Shown piece after piece: positions 1 to 8,314 of a stretch of 64,000 nucleotides of DNA. Position 1 is the stretch's first letter. The number at the start of each line of letters is the position of its first letter. The notes under the pieces are model-generated. The model was not told the origin of the DNA, searched no databases, and saw only the letters and a program-made list of their open reading frames with translations. The DNA is taken from NCBI RefSeq assembly GCF_000058485.1, contig NC_008278.1, positions 6,876,962-6,940,961 of the forward strand. Reading direction: 5' to 3'. The translations under genes were made by a program, and so were the position numbers. This DNA comes from Frankia alni ACN14a. GTDB lineage: Bacteria; Actinomycetota; Actinomycetes; Frankiales; Frankiaceae.

Positions 1-311
1 CCGGTCCCGGTGGTGACGATCGTCGGCTGGGCGTTGTGACCGTCGGTGGACAGCCGCTCGAACGCCCGGGCCTGGTGGATGTGCGGCCGGAAGTCCCGCG
101 GCAGCCAACCCAGCGGTGAGCGCCAGTTCTCATCCACCGACCGGAACGGCGTGCGCAGCCGCAGGTACGGGCCGCGGAAGATGCCGTGCTCGCGGTCCTC
201 CAGGAACTGCCGCAGCGCCGCCCTGGCCTCGTCATCCGCGAGCGCGAACGTCGTCGTCAGGTATTCGAGGACCCCGGCCCGCGTCTCCCCCGCCAGCAAC
301 GACGGAATCAC
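1..311 (-). CDS. Large DEAD/DEAH-type helicase, N-terminal fragment (runs off window)
   Basis: Only the first 103 codons are present. The GTG start overlaps the methyltransferase stop as GTGA, which indicates translational coupling. The fragment has the layout that precedes the Walker A loop in large SF2 helicases linked to methylase defence systems: a conserved PYLRLRTPFR stretch near residues 47-56, HQARAF near residue 79, then PTIVTTGT at the window edge, where GSGKT would be expected. By position, third after an SNF2 helicase and an N6-adenine methyltransferase, it corresponds to DrmA of class 1 DISARM or to a related DUF1998-type helicase. The missing remainder prevents a firmer call. 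Confidence 0.75.
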   Translation of the reverse strand, partial: MIPSLLAGETRAGVLEYLTTTFALADDEARAALRQFLEDREHGIFRGPYLRLRTPFRSVDENWRSPLGWLPRDFRPHIHQARAFERLSTDGHNAQPTIVTTGT

Positions 312-3300
312 GCGCCGGCCCGCTCGACCGCCCCGCTCGGCGTCCCCGCCAACTTCACCCCACCCGGTGGTTCCGCCAGCTCCGCCCCGGTCTCCGGGTC
401 GAGCCCGAGCCGCCGCGCGAACTCGGCGTAGGCGGCCCGCATCTCCGCCTCCCGATCCGGCTTCCGGAACGGCCCCCGATACCGATCCGCCAACTCCGGC
501 GGCGCATCACAGTCCAACCCACGATCCGCAACCCAGGCATGCAGGATCTTGTAGTCGTCCTTCTGCTGCTTGACCCCCATCGCGTGGTGATCCTTCGCGA
601 TCTTGCGACCCTGGGCGTCGAAGTACATCGCGTACTCGTACTTGCGCAGCACCGCGAACTGCGCCCGGTACATGAGGCACAACTGCTCCGCGGTCAGCCC
701 GAGCATCAGCGCCGCCAACGCGTCGATCTCCACCAGCGCCGCCCGCCGATCAAAGTCGAACCGCAACGGCGTCGCCATCGTCCACTCTCGCTCGGCCACC
801 CCAAGCGCCGGCCGGTCCGTAAACGGCGGCGTCCACCCGTCCTCGGCAAAACCCGTCTCATAAAGTTCTTCCCACAACGGCGCGTAGTCTGCCGTCAGGC
901 AATTCAATCGCAGAGCCCGCGAGGCAAGCCATGGCCTCGCGGGGTGGCCGATCGGTAGCGGAAAGCGATCAACCGTCTCTTTGGCGACTTTGCTCATACC
1001 GCTCACCTTGACGAGATAGTCATACGGCAATGAAGACCATAGACCTGCATTGATCACCGTATTGTGTTTGCTTTCAAGGGCCAGAGAGTGGACAGCGTGA
1101 ACATGAGTCGGCCCTGGCGGAATGATTGCCGCATGAAGCGACCGCTCATTGTCGGCGCTGACCATATTCCGCCAGGCTAGACGCCAAACATCGGTGAAGG
1201 GTCGGCCATCCCAAAGACTTATCGCTTGACGGAAGGTTGCAATGTCACATGCGCGCCGATAGTTCGTGCGGGGTAGAACTTCCCGATCCAGGGCCTCAAA
1301 ATCAAATGGAGAATAGTCTTTGTTGCTTCTACAATTCAAGTTGGGTTGCCGTGCGAGTGGCGTCGCGGAAGTGAAGTGAGGCCCTTGTAGTATTACGCCA
1401 TCCCACGATCCCGGTAGATGGGTGTCCCAAACTATATAGCCATCCTTCTTTGCTTGACCTTCATCCCAGCAAAGAGACCAGTTAAATCCGATGTCCGCAA
1501 GCCGCACTCGTTGTCGTGAGATAGCCTCCAATATTTCCTGATGCTCGGCCACGAGAGGCCGCATGAGTCGGGCCTCGGTCCAAGGTGACCCTGGTGGGTC
1601 AAAAAGTCTTCCCCAGATCTGCAGAGTCTTCTCGTCGACACGAACGATACGCGAAGAGTGAGGTCGAAGGTCCCAGCCGCCTTGCGGAAACTGTATTCCC
1701 GGTATTTCCCCAAAGCCGTCGTGAACTAGAGATTCGTCAAGGATTTCGGGCCGGACAATTCGCGCAATATTTCGGAACTCGACAACTCTTGGTTGACCAT
1801 AGATATTTACTCCAAATGATTCCTTATTGTCCACTTCCGCAAAAAGAAGAAGATTGTTGCCGAATTGCGCGTGGAGGCGGAGGCGCCGATACGCCTCCAT
1901 GCGCAATGTGCCCGCTCGAGGATCCGAGTAATGCCCTTCAGGATGCAATAGACCAGAGATGCCAATCGCACTACTGGAGCGCCAAACTCGCTCAACGAAA
2001 TTCGTATAAAGATTTATCTTAAGACCGGCGAGGACTGGATGGTCAACCGTCGAGCCGACATGCTCCGTTAGGCCCACCCAAGATGTCACATCGTTCAGAT
2101 AGCGGGCCGTGCGGCGCTGCGAGGCTAGCGCTACCTTTCGATGGTCCCGGAAGACGGCGTCCGGAATCCTATCCTCAAGTTTGAAGAAGGGGTCGAACTC
2201 GGCTAGAGCCGTATCGTCTTCCCAGGTGGGGCGGACCCAGGGGGGGTTGCCTACCTGGAGGTCGAAGCCGCCTTGCTTGAAGATGTGGGCGTAGTCGAGT
2301 TCCCAGTGGAAGAAGCCTTCGCGGTCGGCGATCTCGCGGACGATTCCGAGCCAGGGGCGGGCGAGCATCGTCTGGAGCACCGGCTTCATCTGGTGCATGA
2401 TTCGCTCGTTGTCGTCCGCGTCCTGAAGGTCGGCGAAGGACTCGATCTCGCCGAACAGGCCGAGGCGGTCGCCCTGGGCCTTCCGGGCCGCCTTCGGCTC
2501 GGTGCCGAGCAGGTCCTCGAGGGTTGCGATCCATTCGTCGAGGCTCGGCGGCGGTGCGTCCGAGTTCAGCGGCCAGAACCACAGGGCGCACCAGGCGTCC
2601 ATTACCAGGCGCAGCCGCCGATAGGGCCGTTCCGGATCGTTGAGGGCGCTCTCGACCTCCTGGCGGGAGACGGCACCGGCGGTCTCGGGCAGCCGCTCCG
2701 CCTGCCAGACGTCGATGTGCCGGGCGACCTCGCGTTCGCTGATCTCGAGCCGGCGGATCGTCAGCTCCCACAGCCGCTCGACCCGGCGGGCCAGGGCTCG
2801 CAGCCGGCCGAGCTGACCGATGGCCGGCTTCTTCTTGATTTCCTTCGACCACAGCTTCAGGGCGTCGGCGGCGTCCTTGGCGAGTTCCTTGGCCTGCTTG
2901 GTCTCGGCGACCGCCCCCCAGCCGTGCGCCGGCAGCAGGAAATGGTGGATCTCGCCGAACTCGATGTCGCCCTCGGCGAGATGCCGCTCCGTCGGCGGCG
3001 TCTTCAACCAGCTCTGCTTCGCCTTGTTCAGAGCGGTGAAGTCGTAGGTGGCGCGCCGCGCGCCGACGAGGGAGTTGCCGCGCCGCAGGTGCAGGCCGAA
3101 CCACGGGCCCTGCAGACCCGGATGCATCACGTTCAGCCACAGCGAGACCTCGGCGAGCTCGACCGCGGTGCGGTTCAGGTCGACGCCGTAGCAGCGGTGC
3201 AGCGCGAGGTGGGCCTTGACCTTCTGCAGCTCGTCGGCGTACTGGTCCGGCGGGATGGAGGTCTTCAGCTCCTCCTGACGCCGCTCCAGGTACTTACGGG

Positions 3301-5092
3301 CGAGCTGGTTGATCGCCTCGTTGAGGAAGGCACCGCTGCCCAGTGCCGGTTCGCAGATGGTCAGGTCGAGGATTCGCTGCGCCTTCCATTCCTCGTCGTC
3401 GGGCAGCAGCTCGGCCAGGGAGTGCTTCACGACGCAGCGGGTCAGCACCTCGGGGGTGTAGTAGGAGGCGCTGCGCTGGCGGTCGCGGCCGGAGAGCCGG
3501 AAGACGAAGCTGCCCTTTCGGTGCGTGATCTTCCGTCGGTGGCCGGTCACCGGGTCGACCCGCATCACGAGATGCTTCTCGTCGTACTCGCCGGCGCGTT
3601 CCGCCGGGACGAACCAGGAGCCCTTGTCCGGCTCCCCGTCCTTGGCCAGCTCGATCATGTCCCGCTCAGCGAAGAAACCGCTGTAGGACATCAGGCCCTC
3701 GTAGACGGCGCCGAGCTGGTTGATCCCGAGCTGCGCGTAGGAGACGAAGCCGCGGTCGCGGCCCTTGCGTTCCTTGGACAGCAGCAGCAGGGCGAGGATC
3801 TGCTGCAACGCCTCGTTGCGCAGCGGCAGCGTGTCGACGAGGGGTGCGTGCCCGGGGTCGAACAGGTCGGACTTCAGCGGCTCGAAGCGCAGCCCGTCGT
3901 CGGCCCGGTCGTCACCGGCGCCGTTGCGGTAGCGGTGGCCGTTGTTCACCAGGCCGAACAGGAGTTTCAGCGACTCGTGCAGGTGGCGGCCGTCGCGCAT
4001 GGCCGGGGAGGTCAGCTTGACCTGGAGGAGGTCCCGCAGCCGGTCCAGGCCGTAGCCGGCGCCGTACTCCGGCGCGCCGACCGGCAGCACCCCCAGCTCG
4101 GGCCGGGCCTCGGCATACAGCAGGAACAGGATCCGGTAGAGGAAGCGCAGGCTCTGGGCGACCAGTTCCCGCGGCAGCTCCGGGAGGTCCTCCACCGGCA
4201 GGCCCTGGGCGCGCCGCTGGGCGACGACCTCGTTCGCCAGGATCTCGACGGACTCGCGCAGGCCCTCCCGCAGGTCCTTGCTGACGCCGACCGCGTGCTT
4301 CACCGACTCGTCGAGGTAGCCGTCGAGGCGGGAGGCCGGCTCGTCCCCGGCGGGGAGCAGGACGTCCGCCGACCACAGCCCGGCGTGCCAGGCCAGCTCG
4401 CCACTGGCCGTGTCCTGCCGGCGGGCCAGCGCCGTGTCGGCGTCGAAGACCAGGTAGCGGCCCTCACTCCAGCGTGCGGCATCGGTCAGCAGGAGCCACC
4501 CGCCGGCGACGACCATCGCGTACCGCGGCGGGCTCGCCGACAGGAACAGCGTGGAGAGCGCCTCGGTGACCGCGGCGATCTCCTGGACGTTCTCCGCGCT
4601 GCGGATCACCCGTAGGGGCCGCAGCAGCCGTCCAGCGCCGTCGCGGTCGAACAGGTCGTCCTCGCCGGCCGCCGGAAGGGCCTCCAGGATGTGCAGCGCC
4701 TCGCCGCTGTGGCTCTGGGCGCGGACGGTGAGGGGGACGGCCAGTTCCAGGCCGCCGTGCTCGGTCGTCAGCTCCTGGCGCTTCACATCGAAGCCGGCCG
4801 CCGTCAGCAGCAGGTCGTGCAGCGCCCCGGCCGCCTCGACCAGCTCGGCCGCGCCCGCCACCGCCCGCGCCCGCGAGACGCGGGCCTCGGCGTCCTGGCG
4901 CGGTTCGGGGAGCCGACCCTTCGCCTTGGCGAACGGGCCGGACGCGGCAACCAGCCCCCGCAGCGGGCTGGGCTTGCCGTGCGCGTCCCGCTCGGACCAT
5001 TCCTTCGTGAGGGTGCGCAGCTGTCCCGGGAAGACCGAAGCCAGCCAGTGGTCCGACAGGAACTCGCCGACGTTGTGGATCGAGTCGAACAC
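308..5092 (-). CDS. DISARM-like N6-adenine DNA methyltransferase (DrmMI-like)
   Basis: A 1594-residue class I adenine methyltransferase. The SAM-binding motif PALGSGAFLNEA lies near residue 577 and the catalytic NPPW (GNPPWVRP) near residue 948. A long N-terminal region precedes them, as in the giant methylases of DISARM and similar systems. The GTG start is only 4 nt after the helicase stop and the 3' end overlaps the next gene, so the three genes form one operon. Methylation presumably marks host DNA so that the helicases act only on foreign DNA. Bases about 960-2130, coding the region after NPPW where target recognition should sit, are visibly richer in A/T than the GC-rich flanks, suggesting exchange of a recognition domain. 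I am confident of the enzyme class and less so of the exact system. Confidence 0.9.
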   Translation of the reverse strand: MFDSIHNVGEFLSDHWLASVFPGQLRTLTKEWSERDAHGKPSPLRGLVAASGPFAKAKGRLPEPRQDAEARVSRARAVAGAAELVEAAGALHDLLLTAAGFDVKRQELTTEHGGLELAVPLTVRAQSHSGEALHILEALPAAGEDDLFDRDGAGRLLRPLRVIRSAENVQEIAAVTEALSTLFLSASPPRYAMVVAGGWLLLTDAARWSEGRYLVFDADTALARRQDTASGELAWHAGLWSADVLLPAGDEPASRLDGYLDESVKHAVGVSKDLREGLRESVEILANEVVAQRRAQGLPVEDLPELPRELVAQSLRFLYRILFLLYAEARPELGVLPVGAPEYGAGYGLDRLRDLLQVKLTSPAMRDGRHLHESLKLLFGLVNNGHRYRNGAGDDRADDGLRFEPLKSDLFDPGHAPLVDTLPLRNEALQQILALLLLSKERKGRDRGFVSYAQLGINQLGAVYEGLMSYSGFFAERDMIELAKDGEPDKGSWFVPAERAGEYDEKHLVMRVDPVTGHRRKITHRKGSFVFRLSGRDRQRSASYYTPEVLTRCVVKHSLAELLPDDEEWKAQRILDLTICEPALGSGAFLNEAINQLARKYLERRQEELKTSIPPDQYADELQKVKAHLALHRCYGVDLNRTAVELAEVSLWLNVMHPGLQGPWFGLHLRRGNSLVGARRATYDFTALNKAKQSWLKTPPTERHLAEGDIEFGEIHHFLLPAHGWGAVAETKQAKELAKDAADALKLWSKEIKKKPAIGQLGRLRALARRVERLWELTIRRLEISEREVARHIDVWQAERLPETAGAVSRQEVESALNDPERPYRRLRLVMDAWCALWFWPLNSDAPPPSLDEWIATLEDLLGTEPKAARKAQGDRLGLFGEIESFADLQDADDNERIMHQMKPVLQTMLARPWLGIVREIADREGFFHWELDYAHIFKQGGFDLQVGNPPWVRPTWEDDTALAEFDPFFKLEDRIPDAVFRDHRKVALASQRRTARYLNDVTSWVGLTEHVGSTVDHPVLAGLKINLYTNFVERVWRSSSAIGISGLLHPEGHYSDPRAGTLRMEAYRRLRLHAQFGNNLLLFAEVDNKESFGVNIYGQPRVVEFRNIARIVRPEILDESLVHDGFGEIPGIQFPQGGWDLRPHSSRIVRVDEKTLQIWGRLFDPPGSPWTEARLMRPLVAEHQEILEAISRQRVRLADIGFNWSLCWDEGQAKKDGYIVWDTHLPGSWDGVILQGPHFTSATPLARQPNLNCRSNKDYSPFDFEALDREVLPRTNYRRACDIATFRQAISLWDGRPFTDVWRLAWRNMVSADNERSLHAAIIPPGPTHVHAVHSLALESKHNTVINAGLWSSLPYDYLVKVSGMSKVAKETVDRFPLPIGHPARPWLASRALRLNCLTADYAPLWEELYETGFAEDGWTPPFTDRPALGVAEREWTMATPLRFDFDRRAALVEIDALAALMLGLTAEQLCLMYRAQFAVLRKYEYAMYFDAQGRKIAKDHHAMGVKQQKDDYKILHAWVADRGLDCDAPPELADRYRGPFRKPDREAEMRAAYAEFARRLGLDPETGAELAEPPGGVKLAGTPSGAVERAGA

Positions 5093-5096
5093 GGCT

Positions 5097-7922
5097 TCAG
5101 CGCTCCAGGGGGACGATCACGGCGACGACGCGAACCAACGGGTCGCCGCTCGGGGTCAGGGAATCGATCAGGCGCTCGGCCTCGGAACGCTCACCTGCGA
5201 TGCGCTCGCGGGCGAGCCGCTGGCGTCCGGTGGAGGTCAGCTCCAACGTGAGCTGCTCGGCCTGGTCCGCCCACTGGCCGAGACGTGCCTTCTGCTGCGC
5301 GATCCGGTCCGCGATCCGCCCGTCCCGCTCGGCCCGCAGCGCCTCGAGATGCCTCCGTCCGGCGTCCAAAGCGGCGGGTACCAGGGGTTGCAGCTGGGCT
5401 ATCCAGGCTCTCGCCCGACCGGAGTTGGTCGTGCCCGCCCGGATGCCGGCGGCCTCCAGCACGCCGGTCGCGTCGCCCACGACGGGGGCGTCCGGCAGCC
5501 CGGAGACCGCACCCCAGTGCACGATCACCGGCTGGCCGCGCTCGTTGCACCAGACGCCCTGGGTCAGGAACACCGGGGTCTCGACAGTGCCGGCGAGCAC
5601 CGGCGTCTCGTTGCGGCCGAGCTGCGCCAGCGCCCGGTCGGTGACCCATTCCAGCACCGGATGCTGCGGGGCGAGGTACTGCACCTCGGGCCATTCGATC
5701 CGGTCGTCGTCCCGGGCGGCGGCGAGGCTGGCATCGGCGAAGCGGCGGCTGGTCGTCACCTTCAGCCGGGTGGTCACCGCCCGGTCCGCCAGGTAGTCCG
5801 CGGGCAGATCGTCGAGTCGACGCTTGAGGTCCTCCGGTGGCGCGAACGCCAGCAGGCCGGTGTCCGCCTCGTGGCGCAGGTCGTAGACCTGTTCGGGCGG
5901 TCCGTCGGACACCTCGGCGAGCGCCTCGGTGAGGTAAGCAGCGTCCGAGTCGAACAGCGTCCGCTCGGTGACAAGCGGCGGCGGCGCCTCGGCCGCGTGC
6001 GTCCCGCCGAAGGCGAGAAGCTGCTCGAACGGGTCGAGCGCCGCCGGCTCGGGATCCGGGACCACCGTGTCGATGTCCGCCCGGCTGCGCAGCACGTCCC
6101 GGACCCGGTCCTCCTCGATGTCCTCGTCGTGCACCCCGAGCAGGGAGCCGGCATCGCCGAGCACCGTGTACGCGGCGTGTTCCTTCGCCAGCAGCTTGGT
6201 CAGCACCCGGATGTCGCTGAGCACGTCGGGGTTGTCCGAGGCCATCGCCAGCGCTGCGATCCGCGGGGTGCTCAGCTGCATGTACCGGTCGATGCGACCG
6301 TTGCGCTGCTGGATCCTGATCAGACTCCAGGGAAGATCAAAATGGATCAGGTCGTGACACTGGCGGTGCAGGTTGATGCCCTCCGAGGCCAGGTCGCCGG
6401 CGAGCAGCAGCCGCGTCGTGCCGCCGGCCAGGGCGAAGTCCTCGATGGCGTCCTGCAGGAGGTTGTCCGGCACCTTGCTGTGCATGATCGCGACCGCGCT
6501 CGGCGGGATCCCCAGCCGGCCCGGCACCTCGTCCCGCAGCCACTCGAGGGTGTCCACCCGCTCGGAGAACACCACCGCGCGGGTCGGTGAACCGGCCCCG
6601 ACCCCGATCTTGCGCAGGTGGGCGACCAGGGCCGCGAGCTTCGACGAGCCGTCCTCCTCCGCCTTCGCGGCCAGCTCGTCGAGCCGGTCGAGGGCGTCTC
6701 GCTCGCGACTCACCGCCGGGTCGGTCGCGGTGGCGCTGCGCAGCGTGCGCCGGCGGGCGTCGATGCTCGCCCGCAGTGCCGGGGTCGAAGAGAGAAACGC
6801 CTTGAACAGGTTCCAGGGCACCAGCGACCGGCCCGCGCCCGACACGGGCGACCGTCCGCCCTCGGGCCGCAGCCACACCGCGGCCAACTCGTCGAGCACC
6901 GCCTCCTCGGCGGCCGTCGGCGGCACCGCCTGCACGTCTGTCGGCTCGCGCTTCTTCCAGTTGTGCGCGACCTCCAGGCGGACGTCGTCCGAGCCGCGGT
7001 GGCGGTGGACGTAGAGATGCGCGATGTCCTGCTCGGTGTAGGCCGTCGGATCGGCTACGGCTGTCGGGTCCAGCAGGTTGATCAGCTCGGCGAATGACTC
7101 CGGCTTGCCGTTGTGCGGGGTGGCGCTGGCGAGGATCAGCGCGTCGGCCTGCTTCGCGAGCAGGCGGGCGACCTCGTTGTTCTGGGTACCCCGGTTGATC
7201 AGATTGTGGCACTCGTCGATGACGACCACGTCCCAGCGCTGACCGGCCAGGTGATGCTTGTAGCGGTCCGGGTTCTTCAATGTGTCGATCGAGATGATCG
7301 CCCGACGGTAGTAGCTGAACGGGTTGCGCGACGCCGGCAGCTTCTGCCGAACCTGCTGGATACCCGGGGTGTCGAGCCGGACCAGCGGGATCGAGAAGCG
7401 GGTCCACAGCTCCCGCTGGAACTGCTCCAGGATGGCCCGCGGCGTGACGACCAGGATGCGTTCACCCCGGCCGCGCTTGATCAGCTCGGCGAGGATGATG
7501 CCGATCTCCAGCGTCTTGCCGAGCCCGACCGCGTCCGCGACCAGGATGCGTGGACGCAGGTTCGACAGGGCCCGCTCGGCGGGACGCCGCTGGTAGCTCA
7601 GGTCGTCCAGCAGGGCCCGGTGCCCGACCGCGATCCGCGCGTCGTCCAGCGGAAGCGGCGTCCGCCGCAGCAGCGCCTCCAGCCACAGCCGCGAGCGACG
7701 GAAGCCCGGACTGTCGTCCGCGACCAGCTCGGTCTGCGCGGGATCCAGCGGGACGACGTCGTCGATCCCGGTGAAGAAGACCGCCTCGGTCTCCCGCACG
7801 AACTCCGAGACGCCGATCGCCTCGATTCGCTGGCCGTCCGCGGAGGTATCCACGACCGCCTTGACCAGCCATTCCTCGTCACGAACGACGACCTGCGTGC
7901 CCGGCGTGATCAACGACGGCAT
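5097..7922 (-). CDS. SNF2/RapA-type helicase of a DISARM-like defence operon (DrmD-like)
   Basis: A 941-residue superfamily 2 ATPase. Walker A is VGLGKT near residue 128, the DEAH-type box reads DECHN near residue 234, SATPHNG follows as motif III, and motif VI reads QRNGRIDR near residue 540. The last is typical of SNF2/RapA-like translocases. The ATG at 7922 was chosen because a GGGGGG ribosome site stands just upstream and the protein then begins MPSLITPGTQVVV; the open frame continues upstream but with unconvincing content. It is first in the operon, ahead of the large methyltransferase, matching drmD-drmMI of class 1 DISARM. It probably loads on or remodels unmethylated DNA. A stand-alone RapA-like helicase is the alternative, but the context argues against it. 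Confidence 0.88.
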   Translation of the reverse strand: MPSLITPGTQVVVRDEEWLVKAVVDTSADGQRIEAIGVSEFVRETEAVFFTGIDDVVPLDPAQTELVADDSPGFRRSRLWLEALLRRTPLPLDDARIAVGHRALLDDLSYQRRPAERALSNLRPRILVADAVGLGKTLEIGIILAELIKRGRGERILVVTPRAILEQFQRELWTRFSIPLVRLDTPGIQQVRQKLPASRNPFSYYRRAIISIDTLKNPDRYKHHLAGQRWDVVVIDECHNLINRGTQNNEVARLLAKQADALILASATPHNGKPESFAELINLLDPTAVADPTAYTEQDIAHLYVHRHRGSDDVRLEVAHNWKKREPTDVQAVPPTAAEEAVLDELAAVWLRPEGGRSPVSGAGRSLVPWNLFKAFLSSTPALRASIDARRRTLRSATATDPAVSRERDALDRLDELAAKAEEDGSSKLAALVAHLRKIGVGAGSPTRAVVFSERVDTLEWLRDEVPGRLGIPPSAVAIMHSKVPDNLLQDAIEDFALAGGTTRLLLAGDLASEGINLHRQCHDLIHFDLPWSLIRIQQRNGRIDRYMQLSTPRIAALAMASDNPDVLSDIRVLTKLLAKEHAAYTVLGDAGSLLGVHDEDIEEDRVRDVLRSRADIDTVVPDPEPAALDPFEQLLAFGGTHAAEAPPPLVTERTLFDSDAAYLTEALAEVSDGPPEQVYDLRHEADTGLLAFAPPEDLKRRLDDLPADYLADRAVTTRLKVTTSRRFADASLAAARDDDRIEWPEVQYLAPQHPVLEWVTDRALAQLGRNETPVLAGTVETPVFLTQGVWCNERGQPVIVHWGAVSGLPDAPVVGDATGVLEAAGIRAGTTNSGRARAWIAQLQPLVPAALDAGRRHLEALRAERDGRIADRIAQQKARLGQWADQAEQLTLELTSTGRQRLARERIAGERSEAERLIDSLTPSGDPLVRVVAVIVPLER

Positions 7923-8261
7923 CTGCTGCCCCCCGGCTGAGCGACTATCCGCGAGCAACGACCATATTCGCCTGCCTAATCCCTTCTGTACGCGGATCGC
8001 TCCATCCGGTCCGCGCACGAGCCCGAACCCGCGATCCGCGAGACGCCAGGGGTTCCCGCCGCCGCGCGACCCCTCCGGCGGGCATGGCGGCGCCCGCTTG
8101 GGGCCAGCACGCCCGAAAAGATGGCCTGAACTGCGCATTTTTCAAATAGCGGGTGTCAGTAGAGAATTCAGAATCGTTCAAGGCGGGAACGTTTGTTCGA
8201 CCTCGAAATCACGATGCGTCGTGTGGCGCGGCAACGGGCGCTACCCTGTCCAACTTCGACT
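7923..8261. promoter_or_regulatory. Intergenic region carrying the defence-operon promoter
   Basis: About 340 bp separate the SNF2 helicase start from the relaxase 3' end, both on the minus strand. The stretch around 8135-8210 is relatively A/T-rich and is the likeliest site of a minus-strand promoter. I could not fix -35/-10 boxes. No other gene is evident. Confidence 0.4.
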
Positions 8262-8314
8262 AAGCCCAGCTCAAGGCGGGTGAATCGGTGAGTCAGAGCT
8301 CGAAGTGCGTAGCT
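8262..8314. repeat. 53-bp direct repeat, copy 1 (relaxase 3' end)
   Basis: This 53-bp stretch covers the last codons of the relaxase gene and about 30 bp downstream. It recurs in the same orientation at 39525-39577 with two mismatches. Beyond the repeat, similarity to the relaxase continues at the second site in decayed form. The two copies bracket about 31 kb. Confidence 0.85.

Noticed and set aside
2273-4615. 780-codon plus-strand open frame opposite the methyltransferase
   Set aside because: It is antisense to a gene with clear SAM and NPPW motifs. Its Val/Leu/Gln-rich composition is typical of the complement of GC-rich coding DNA.
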